Shown here: positions 1-9,321 of the stretch, piece after piece
Layout of the letters: each line of letters opens with the position of its first letter
Numbering within the stretch: the first letter of the stretch is position 1
Assembly (NCBI GenBank): GCA_015039465.1
Contig: MU129983.1
Span: 1-21,753, forward strand
DNA length: 21,753 nucleotides
Direction of reading: 5' to 3'
Source: Phlegmacium glaucopus
Lineage: Eukaryota > Basidiomycota > Agaricomycetes > Agaricales > Cortinariaceae
Translations under genes and position numbers: made by a program
The notes under the pieces: model-generated
Told to the model about the DNA's origin: nothing
The model's input: only the letters and a program-made list of their open reading frames with translations
Database searches by the model: none

Positions 1-409
1 GCAGCATATCCGCGAGAATTGAAACCGAGCTAAGCCCAATTTGGCAATTGTTGGACCCCGAAAACGTCTGAGGACAACATGTCAACAATGAACATGTCAA
101 TTGTCAATGGTTCGCCAAGTAGAGTGTCATATGATGCTCCAGTCATTTATCTGCTCTGGTTCAACCTCTTTCCAATTTTACTATTTCTTTGGCTAGCGAG
201 CGGCCTCTTCGTTCCATTCCCTTCTAATCATAGAAGAACATGAGCACTCAAGCATACAAGAAGAGGAAGTTAGGAACTTGGCGCTCAACCTACTTTGAAT
301 CGCATTCTCACTAATGTGAAACGAGTGGGCTCTTTTAGTGGTATAACCCCTCTTTCCACGCCTCAGACAACTTGCTATTTCAATCATAATCAGCCAAGAT
401 TTGGACGAA
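1..409. other. No gene recognised
   Basis: No reading frame with plausible splice signals or recognisable protein stands out here. Around 79-100 the 9-mer ACATGTCAA occurs twice close together, which may be chance. This stretch lies just upstream of the NRAMP relic. It could contain more strongly decayed parts of that copy, but I could not align it convincingly to exons 1-5 of the intact gene. Confidence 0.4.
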
Positions 410-1146
410 TCCATGCCTGGCAGGAAAGTCTTGTTTCTACGTCGTCTCTTGAGAACATCGAAAGCTTTCATCATTGCTGCCTTCCGCAAGCCCCCCGCCA
501 GTGACTATGCCATCGCATTGTCTTACAATGACAGGGAGCACTCTGTCGGCTTCTTTCGTGTACATTAACCATGAGATGTTCGATATGGCTGGAAGTCTCC
601 TTGGTTTTGCCGTCATGATGGATTCCTTGTATATTTTTCTCTGCCATTTTTAGATTCAATTGCTGGGTTTTGTCTGTGATTCTAGGATTTTGTTGGTGTC
701 GCCAGTGTCTCCCTACGGCCCTGGTGCCAGAAATTCGTCTCCTGTAAGTTTCTTCGACGCTTACGACCTCATTCAGGACCAAGTTAGACAAGGTAACCTT
801 TTAAATCTATTGAAGACGATAGATCCTAGCTGACTTGGACGCTAGCTACTGCCACATTGTTTGCAATTGCCTTATTGACTTCTGGACAGGTCATTTAAAA
901 CTGGATTTTACATTTATGCTTTACTCACGTGTAGTCTTTAGAGTTCTTCCATCATAGCCACAGTAGCTAGCCAAGTCGTTGCCAAGGGGTTCTTGCAGTG
1001 GCCTGTCTCTGTGAGTTATCCTTATCTCTTCACCAAATGTTTCTAATTTCATCCTATAGGCACCTATAGCCTATAGGCGGTTATGCGTCGCCTAGTATTC
1101 ACTCGTCTCTGGGCCATTATCCCTTCCGTAGTCGTAACAGTTGCAT
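410..1146 (+). pseudogene. NRAMP/SMF metal-transporter relic, 5' truncated
   Basis: This is a decayed second copy of the transporter at 6262-8845. Homology is clear from about 465, where a CCTTCCGCAAGCC-like stretch matches CTTTCCGAAAGCC in exon 6 of the intact gene. It continues through GAGATGTTCGATATGGCTGG (exon 6), 686-792 (exon 7), 846-889 (exon 8, 44 nt in both copies), 942-1010 (exon 9, 69 nt in both) and 1077-1146 (start of exon 10). Intron positions are conserved, so the copy arose by DNA duplication, not by retroposition. The exon 6 and exon 7 equivalents are shifted by small indels, the exon 10 equivalent carries an extra codon and stops at TAA 1144-1146, and no DPGN or MPH motif was found upstream. 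Exons 8-9 are still open and differ from the intact gene largely at synonymous sites, which suggests a once functional paralogue that decayed later. Confidence 0.8.
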
Positions 1147-2674
1147 AAGGCTCTAAGTAGTAGTATAAGTAACAGATTTTCCCAAGTTCTTTCAACTTAC
1201 ACAACTTGAAAGGATTTAAGTGTCATTGGTTAGCGCTCAGTCCCAGTGAAAATCGACTCTGCACAATTCTGCAACCCTCCCCACAGAGCTGCAAATATCA
1301 GCTCCAGAAGACAAGTTCGGCTATGATCCGCTCCTATCTGCAGTCCTTCCAACGTTGCTGGAACACTAATTTCTTTGAATTCATTTGATGGTGGTGCCAC
1401 ATCGACTTTCATTTGAAAATTGATTTATTTCCTCAAGTTCGACTGGACTGTGCGCTGCGACAAATTACATTCCGTCTGACTTTGCCACGCCATCCCTATT
1501 CCTTCTTTCTTCCTTTCCCCCACCTTCTCTGCCATCCCATCTCCAGCCTCCCCTGCATCTCGCTCTATGCCTTCCACTGATTTCCCTGGATGTATCAACA
1601 TTTGCTATACCTCATCCATGTGATCCGGCATTGAACAATTGGGAATTCAATGTATGTGTTCCTTTATATTTGAATAATTACAAACCTCTAGCTGTTACAG
1701 CAGGCACATCCGTAGGAGCATTTGCTAGAGCCTAGTAAGTTGATTCTCAGCCTCCCAATTCATTAATTTGACATTTGACGTTCATATATGCGCCTAAATT
1801 CTTCTGATAGTGCTTGTCAAGAGTCGTTCAAATTGCCTTCGTGCATGGTGAGTCCTTTTTTTTGTGTGAAAGGATGTGAATTTGATTTGATGTATTTGAA
1901 GGTGCAATTTAAATCGCTACCCATTTCCGCATCTATTGCTCACTACCACTACCGAATTGTTGGCGCTGCGTCGTTCGGAATGATGGATGGTGGGAAAGGT
2001 GGAGGATTATGTTGGAGGATGGATTTGGGACGAGTGTTGGAGATGTTACCTAAATGCAGGGCGGCAGGGGCACAGGAATATGCAGAAATCAGTGTAATAA
2101 ATATTATAATAATACACACATTTTATGCCCACAGATAACCACAGAGCAAGGCAGATCAAAGCAGAGGAGTACCGACAATAACCGAAAAATGTGTGAATTT
2201 CCTCGTTAGATTTTTTTCTCCTCTCAAAATGTACAGGATTTCGCGGAAAAAAATTCGCAGGAAGGACAAAATCCGAGTTGACCGGCGAATGTCGGGACCG
2301 CCGCTGATCTCCGTTATTTGCAGCTGAGCGCAGAGTTGATATTCACTGGGGCTCAGTGCTTACCGTGACGTAAATACCTATTTTATTGATTTTTTTCTCC
2401 CGGTTCGGTTTCTCGTGATCCTTTGTCACTTTTGGGATTTCAGAAAGGCTGACTAGACATGCGTTGAAGGCACAGCGTTCAATCTCGACCTGTGCGACAA
2501 ACACTCTTTGCCAGTTGGCAATAGTAAATACACTTGGATGGATTACGTGAGTTTCAAGTAGCGATCTGTGGGTCTGGCCAAATAGTCGACTACAAGTGCT
2601 GTCCCACGTCAATTCTGTGGTTCAGAATCTACATCCACAGTTTTCTCTTATCCCCAGAAAGGCGGTTTACGTCT
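1147..2674. other. No confident gene; exon-like fragments
   Basis: No continuous coding frame is supported. A pyrimidine-rich tract at about 1496-1560 resembles a fungal 5' leader. It is followed by plausible splice signals: donor GTATGT at about 1653 and acceptor CTCTAG at about 1690, donor GTAAGT at about 1736, and donor GTGAGT at about 1850 with acceptor near 1902. Joining these gives short open pieces with no match I can name and no stable frame. Further on (2200-2534) there are only scattered short frames. It may hold a small unrecognised gene, or the 5' exons of the gene starting near 2675. Confidence 0.3.
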
Positions 2675-5567
2675 ATGTTTAATACGACTCTGCGATACCT
2701 GAATCTCATCATTCTGCCCCATCCAGTGAGTATCATTCATATCACCGTTATTATAATTCCCCGCGAACCTATATCCTCAAGCTTACTTTGTCATTCAGAG
2801 TTTTGATGTACCTTTGTCTGGAGCAGACCCGGTATTTCGAATACACGAGAGTACAGGGGACAATGGTACGCACCGTTTTTGACCAGAACTATGATGATGT
2901 TTGCCCATGGAGTTGTTAACTCCTCATGTGCATGGCTCAACCTGTCTAATTAACCTAACTACCTTTCTTATACAACTAGATACTAGCTACATATCAGAAA
3001 ATCAAATCTCTCAATTCGGACCGATTGGGTTCAGCACACCGCGAAAGCCGGTATTGAATTCCCCACATGAACGACGGAGAAACACTATTTGTTGTTATTC
3101 ATGTCATTGCCTTGCGGACCCAGTCAATGTGAGGAGATCTAGTTCGTTGACGCCTTTTCTAACGCGAGTCCTCATTATAGGAAGAAGACACCCCAATGCG
3201 GCTTGTAAACACATCTCTCAACTCTTTCTTGTCTAGTGATGCTTCCAGACATAACTCCATTCAAGTGCAAGAATCTGCTCCTGCCCCCTCTACTCCCATT
3301 AGAATCAGAATAGCGACAGCAAGCGTACCCTTTTTAGAAAAGCCGGTCTCTAACCTTACTCTGAAGCAGCCACTCGATTCTTGTTCTCCATCCTCGTCTC
3401 GGTTAGGACAACCTGGGGTAGATTAATCAATCCCGGCATTTTTGAAACACTGACGATTTTGGGTATAGACCACTTCCTTTCTTAATTTTTCGGAATCAGT
3501 CAGTTATACTTTCGCTCTTCATGACCGTCGTGATTGATTTCAGCTTCTCCACATGCAGTCGGACGACCGCGTGACGCCGGTTGGTCGCTTTATATCCTTG
3601 TACCGTGATCGAAGGCTGACTATATGCGCCCAAGAAAAAGGTCGGGAACAAAAGGAGGAATAATATATGTACGGGGAAAAAGGTATGTGATGCTGTTTCT
3701 CCTAAATGTCATGAACGATTTCTTCATCGAGATCAATCCCGTTGCATTAGAAGCGAAACTCTGCCCCATCAGCAGTCAGTTTGCACAAAGACCAGCTCGG
3801 TTTGCAGAAGAGTGGAGCGATCGATATCACATTCACGAATGAGGTGAGGTTGGCAGGTCATTTTCATCAGAGGTCTCATCAATCATGGAGCTGCAGTCAA
3901 CCCAGCCGCCTGATACAAGTCAGTCGCACCCTACGCTTCTTCGCAAGGCCTGCTTCCTTCCTCTGTTCATTTACAGATATTAGACTGACCATTCAATTAG
4001 GATCAGCATCAGAAACATCATGCGAACTCTACCTCACCATACATGTCGAAACAATTTGAAATCGGCCTATCCCCCATTTTTGAAGACACGCATACATTTG
4101 CCAATACCTTACGAAGTTCGAATAGAGTGGAAATTAAGCCTGCGACCACTGATACAGTAGATAGCTCAGGATCAAGTTACGGAGAGTTGATACAGAATAA
4201 GGTACGCTTATCTCCCAGCCGAAGCCTTCCTGAGCACATTCTTGTTATTTTTTGCCGTCGATGTCGGATAAAGCTTTCAAATAACCTTAACCTTAAGGCT
4301 CGGCGTGGCATGGTTCTTCTGTTTCGAGTCATTATCATGCATGCGTATACATATGAATTGATGGTTTTGGTTATAGACCATCGATTATCCTAGTACGTCC
4401 GAGTATGAGACTTTTGGAGGGTTAGAGCGGGAGAAGCAAGAAATAATCAGGCAGCCAGAATCTTCTGCGCGTTTTGACACACAGATTTGTGCAAAACTTC
4501 GAGGCAAGTCAACTCCGGATTCAGAAATCAATAGATAGAGCAGATGAGTTAACTGTCTCGTTTCAGGAGATCAATACTGGAGTGATGAATTTTGGGAAAC
4601 CTTTGAGGATTCCTCCCTCATCCCCGAGCTAACGTTGACAGCCCCTACCCCAGAAATGGGCATATCGACCAAGTTTCCATCAGAACACCAACCCATTAGA
4701 CTCTCGGGCGATGGTGGTCTTGATTATCAAGGACCAGAGGCAATTTTTGCGCGCGAAACTGCGAAAGCTTGTCGACCCAATCGATTGGGATACACTACTG
4801 CGCTGTCATCCATTTCCAAAGCTCTGGGAGCTGGAGCTGATATACTGCTCGGCGCTGGCAATGGCGTTTTCGATGACATGCTTGATACTGGCGTTATTTA
4901 TAGTAGCACTTCTCGACCTCCTGCTGCTCATCCTGGAAACCATCTCGGCAACGACTGGCCGGCTTCTATTGCAACTCAATCTTTAGGCAGTGAGCAAGCT
5001 GAAACTGGATTTCTGGGGCAGTTACTGCGGCGAAAAAGAACTGGGAGAAGCAAGATGTCTAGACATGGGAGTCGTGTCTGGGAACGAATCTCACATATCC
5101 TTCGCTCTGGTCGGAGGTCGGGTGGTTCTGCTTGCAATCAAGAGAACCCCACTGCAACTGCATCTGCTGGTCCACTAGAAAGGAGCCATGCTGCCAATGA
5201 GTTTCTGAACCTGAGTCTTGGCTGGAAACGATTCTCTCGTATCTTGACGAATGCTAAGGTCTCATCCCGACGGAGGTCCGCTGGCGACACAGCGCAATTC
5301 ACTGAATCTGTCGATCCCCTGGAAGGAGACTACAGCGGGGTTTTGGATCGTGGCAGCACTCGAAGGCACGGTTTGGATATCCCCTCTGACGGTGCAGAAC
5401 ATGTTGGTGAACGCTGGAACGAGTCGTCATCGCCTGACACGGCAACGCGTGCATATATCAATGAGAAACACGCGGCGAGACATCTTGGTAAACCGAGTGA
5501 TACTAGCGATAGCATCGGAACTGCTAGGAACTGGTACGGGAACCTTTTTGAACCTTTTTGGGGCTGA
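2675..5567 (+). CDS. Unrecognised multi-exon protein, about 641 aa as modelled
   Basis: I do not recognise the family. A consistent model joins exons 2675-2725, 2799-2865, 2980-3128, 3181-3417, 3751-3843, 4001-4201, 4377-4503 and 4567-5567. All junctions keep frame and use GT..AG introns except 4504-4566, which has a GCAAGT donor (GC-AG class). The 3' half is the firm part: the last exon is open for 333 codons, with codons mostly starting in G/A, as real coding frames do. The intron 3418-3750 is uncertain because its donor (GTAGAT) is weak and a short extra exon near 3544-3579 would also keep frame. The start ATG 2675 is a guess; a further 5' exon may exist. The protein is rich in Ser, Thr, Arg and Gly, lacks an obvious signal peptide or membrane segment in this frame, and has basic patches near its middle (LLRRKRTGRSK). 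No function is proposed. Confidence 0.45.
4639..4986 (+). other. Second open frame with a strong hydrophobic segment
   Basis: Inside the last exon of the gene above, the other + frame is open from 4642 to the TAG at 4984-4986 (114 codons). It contains a charged, amphipathic region (LRAKLRKLVDPIDWDTLL) and then about 35 mostly hydrophobic residues (ALAMAFSMTCLILALFIVAL and on), which would make a transmembrane helix. The same frame is open again at 4987-5178 and at about 5251-5652. Its codons look like the typical +1 shadow of a G-starting codon frame, so chance is the simplest reading. A frameshifted older gene or a true overlapping frame is the alternative. Confidence 0.25.
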
Positions 5568-6261
5568 TGTGATGAAATTCTTTGATCATGAGCCAAGGAG
5601 ACACTCTTTCGGGCCTGGCATGAGGATTTCCAAGCGTCGTCGGCAGCGCTGAGGGCCCTGGAAGCTTGTGGAGCGTCGTATCGTTATGTATTGAGGGTTT
5701 TGCAGGTTTTTAAAGTCAGGGAAGTGAGGGTCGCAGGCATGGACTGTTATGGTGGCACACATTGCCAATTCTGGAGACGCCGAAATGTAATTCCGTAAGA
5801 GGATATTAATTTTTCTCTTGGCGTGGCCGAAACTTATCTGAGGATTGTTGAGTCATTTATGAAAGGTTTCCTGGGGTCTGTTTAAAGCTACCAGCCAGTG
5901 AAGCTACTTAGCTAGGTGAAGCTTTGAAATGTGGCGTATTCTGGTATTTAGTTTTGTGGTCTTTGTCCTACATCGAGTTCAATTTGCGATACCAAGTTTG
6001 AAACAGTTTAACAGAGGGGTCCAGGAGATGTTCCATCGACAAGTAAATGTTGCGGGGATCGAATCGGCGGTAACCGGGTGGCAGTGACGTTGATTGGTAA
6101 AAATGTAGAAATCATAAAGCCATCCCGGCCATACCATAGAATCGTTTCTCTAACCTTCGTCTGCCCGTTGTCCTGGGTTTGTCGACCTTCCTTCTGGTTC
6201 ACTATTTTATGATCTCCCCTAGCTAACGTCTCTCTTTGTCTCCTCTATCTTTCCCCCCACT
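5568..6261. other. Intergenic region and NRAMP promoter side
   Basis: No gene is seen here. The 3' part carries pyrimidine-rich stretches (about 6160-6260) directly before the NRAMP start codon, typical of fungal core promoters without a clear TATA box. I see no convincing AATAAA signal for the upstream gene. Confidence 0.4.
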
Positions 6262-8845
6262 ATGCAAGAGTCCATTCCTGCGCTTCCACGAAACCCGGTC
6301 CGCCGCCGAACTTTTGCTCAGCGTCTTAGACAGGCGGGCGCAACGGTGGTACATCATGCTAAAAAGCATGCGGGAGTCGGTACAGTGTGTGCTGTCGCCT
6401 ACTTTGACCCGTAAGTCGTGCTGGAAGACGGTAGCGAATGATGCTGGCTGACCTATTCTGATTTGACTCTATTAGTGGTAATTGGGGCGTCGATCTACAG
6501 GCTGGATCGCAATTTGGCTATCATCTCCTTTTCGTGATATTGATCGCAGGAATTTTTGCTGCTTTTCTTCAGGTCCTTAATTTTTTTCTGTGAATCTGGT
6601 AGCGACAGAATTCCGACTGAGTTTGTTGCTTTTATAGGTTTTGGCGAGCAGACTAGGTTGCGTTACCGGTCTCGGTAAGTCCACGTATCCTAGACATTAG
6701 TTATACTCCAGACTGTTTGGATGCATCACACATCGATGTTCTTACCGACGGCCATCTCGGTGTCAGCAGACAGTTCGGAGAGCATTAGGTTCCAGCACCA
6801 GAACCTGTTTAGCGATCTCGGTTCTGTTTTCTACTGAATTGTGCCCGATGCTCACGCAAGAACGCCATGGGATATAAATATCGGGCCTTTTATTGCCCTA
6901 TAATATCCCAGTTTGCTCTAAATTACCCAATGATGGTTGTCATTTACCATCGGGATTTGTGGCAGTTGCCATGATTTCTACTTCCTTCCTCGTCCTTGGT
7001 TCCGCAGCAGGTACTTTCATGGTCAAATACTTACACATCTTCCCCACATCCTAGACCTCGCCTCTCACAGTCGACTATTGCTATACAACCGACCCAAGCA
7101 TAAGCTTCTATACCGATGGCTGGGTCTTTACCCGCTGTACATCCTCGCCGAAGTGGCTATCATTGCCACGGATTTGGCTGAGCTGCTAGGTTCCGCCATC
7201 GCTCTTTGTTTGCTTTTCCCCAAGTTGGAACTCTGGCATGGAGTTCTCATCACGGCTTTCGATGTCATTCTCATCCTTGGGATGCGTGATCCATTACGAG
7301 GTCGGCCAGTGAGGCTGTTTGAAGTGCTTATTGCTTCGATGGTATGGCTGCCTTCCTGCAAAAGGCTAGACATGTGTTTATAATTGACTAATACAATAAC
7401 CGATCTTTAGGTTCTTGCGGTTCTCATCTGTATGATAATCATCATCGCCAAGGTGCATGTTGACTGGGGAGACGCTTTTCAGGGGTATATCCCTTCAAAA
7501 TATATCTTTTCTTCTGGAGGGATCTACACGTGTACGATGATAATTGACTTGGCATGCCAACTTTTAACTAACGCCAAGACGATCCACTAGCTGTGGGAAT
7601 CCTTGGCGCAACGGTGATGCCACACAGCTTATTTCTAGGTTCTGCCCTTGCTACCCAAGACAGGATCTCCTTTCGACCCCCGCCGGATGCGGGAACCTTT
7701 GGTACAGTCAACACCAAAGAAATAGATGAATCCTCTCCAATCAAGCCTTCTGAAAAAGCCACATATCTCCAGCGCTTATTCGCAGAATCTAAAGAATACA
7801 TACTGAGCGCTTTCCGAAAGCCGCCTGCCTCCACAGCTGTGACTCATCATAGCGAAAGACAGAACAATCCTTTCGAATTTGTTCGTGCTCATGTATATCA
7901 TGGGATGTTCGATGTTGTTGGCAGTCTTCTGGGCTTTGCAGTCATGATTAATTCCTTGTACGTTATACGTCCGTTTTCTTCTCATTCTGTCTAACCCATG
8001 TGATCGTTCAGGATTTTAATGCTAGCCTCTGCCGTATTCTTCTATGGTAATGATAATACTGGTGATCTGTCTCCTGCCAGTCTTTTTGATGCTTATGACC
8101 TCATTCGGGACAAGGTTGGAAAACGTAAGCCAAGCCAAGTTGTTTGAATTGAAGTGATTAAATGACTTCTTCTCCGACATTAGCTGCTGCAACTTTGTTT
8201 GCTATCGCCTTGTTGGCTGCTGGTCAGGTAATTAGAACCTTTTATCTCTTATCGATCCTCATCTGAACTGTGGTTTGTCATTTTCAGAGTTCTTCACTCA
8301 TTGCTACGGTGGCGGGCCAAGCGGTCTCTGAAGGATTCCTAAACTGGCGTATTTCCGTACGTCATATCTGGTTTTATATTGAAGTTGTCAAAGTTAATGT
8401 AGTGTTATACAAGGCTGTCATGCGTCGCGTGGTCACTCGTCTGTTGGCCATTATTCCTTCCATGGCAATTGCAATAGCCATCGGAATACCAGGCATCAAT
8501 GCTCTGCTCGTCGCATCCCAAGTTGTTCTCTCCATCGTACTTCCTTTCGTCACCTTTCCCCTACTCTATTGCACCTCCAGCAGAGCGATTATGAGTGTAC
8601 GAAAGAAGAGAACGGAAGCGATAGACACATCAGGTGCACTTGCAGCCATCGATGTTCCTCCTGAGGAGCTGCAATGTCAAGATCAGGACCCAAGTACGGC
8701 GGAGAGGGCGGAGATGGATGGGGATGAGATGGTGGATTATAGCAATAACAAACTCGTCATTGCCATCGGAGTTATCTTTTGGCTGATAATCGTTGCGGCA
8801 AATCTGTATGTCATCGTAACGTTGGGATTGGGCGGTGGGACTTGA
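6262..8845 (+). CDS. NRAMP/SMF-family divalent metal transporter
   Basis: This is a proton-coupled Mn2+/Fe2+ transporter of the NRAMP family, a polytopic membrane protein like yeast Smf1-3. Exons: 6262-6410, 6476-6572, 6638-6674, 7055-7341, 7411-7531, 7591-7957, 8012-8124, 8184-8227, 8288-8356, 8414-8845. Joined, they give 1716 nt and 571 aa, close to yeast Smf1. The metal-binding TM1 motif DPGN is split by intron 1 (residues 49-52, within [16 protein letters not shown]). The TM6 motif MPH is at residues 240-242 ([20 protein letters not shown]). All transmembrane blocks I can check are in frame with no stops, so the gene looks functional. The N-terminus before TM1 is Arg/Lys-rich and cytosolic. 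A Glu/Asp-rich loop lies before the last helix. Intron 3 is 380 bp while the others are 57-69 bp. Which SMF paralogue (plasma-membrane, endosomal or vacuolar) cannot be told from sequence alone. A decayed copy lies at 410-1146. Confidence 0.95.
6675..7054 (+). other. Oversized NRAMP intron 3 with nested hairpins
   Basis: The donor GTAAGT and acceptor CCTAG are forced by the protein: exon 3 ends in G and exon 4 starts with AC, giving the Asp of a [17 protein letters not shown] sequence. The 380 bp length is several times that of the other introns. It contains short inverted repeats: AGGTTC/GAACCT and CAGAACC/GGTTCTG near 6789-6832, and a nested GGGATAT..GGGC..GCCC..ATATCCC at about 6870-6910. 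This fits an old small insertion, but I found no clean terminal repeats or target-site duplication. Confidence 0.5.
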
Positions 8846-8889
8846 AAATTGGGTCGTCTTTCGTCGGGATGAGGTGGGCGAAAAAAAAT

Positions 8890-8895
8890 AATAAA
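8890..8895 (+). terminator. Candidate polyadenylation signal of the NRAMP gene
   Basis: AATAAA lies 45 bp after the NRAMP stop codon in an A-rich stretch, followed by T-rich sequence. Confidence 0.5.
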
Positions 8896-9011
8896 GTTAC
8901 ATAAATGAGAGGTTTTTACTTCCTAGCCTCTAATCGAGTTATACATGATTGAATGCTTAATGTTGTTTTTTTTCAAGTATAGACGTCTGTAGCTGGGCTA
9001 CTAAGCCTGAG

Positions 9012-9020
9012 TATATAAAA
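9012..9020 (+). promoter_or_regulatory. Candidate TATA box upstream of UTP14
   Basis: TATATAAAA lies about 300 bp before the UTP14 start codon in an AT-rich intergenic region. It is the best TATA-like element there, but the distance is long and the transcription start is unknown. Confidence 0.3.
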
Positions 9021-9321
9021 TCGTATATCGGTTTTGTCGATGTTTTCTTTTGTACAATATTGTATCATGTAATTATAATTTGTTTTGTTACTTCAAATTG
9101 TATGCTTTTTGAAATATTATTGTGAAGGACTCCCGTGTACATTGAAGTACCGGAACTACACCAAAGACGGGTTACTGCTTGGAAAAGAGCTGCTATCGTA
9201 CGAAAGTCGGCATTGCTCGGCAAGAGCTCGTTTGTATATATTGTTCACTCATTCTGAAAATAGTTCCAAGTTATCTCAAAATTTTGTGCTTGTATACGAC
9301 TGCTTTCTCTTGTCTACTACA

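Noticed and set aside
193..791. Minus-strand ORFs over the NRAMP relic
   Set aside because: They have no recognisable content, and the + strand homology to the transporter explains the sequence.
410..1146. Processed (retroposed) pseudogene
   Set aside because: Introns are present at the same places as in the intact gene, so it was copied as DNA.
7128..7985. Minus-strand ORFs over NRAMP exons 4 and 6
   Set aside because: They are antisense shadows of conserved NRAMP exons.
9085..9321. In-frame N-terminal extension of UTP14
   Set aside because: The extension begins with TTG, not ATG, and its composition is unlike the basic N-terminus of UTP14; ATG 9322 has a good context.
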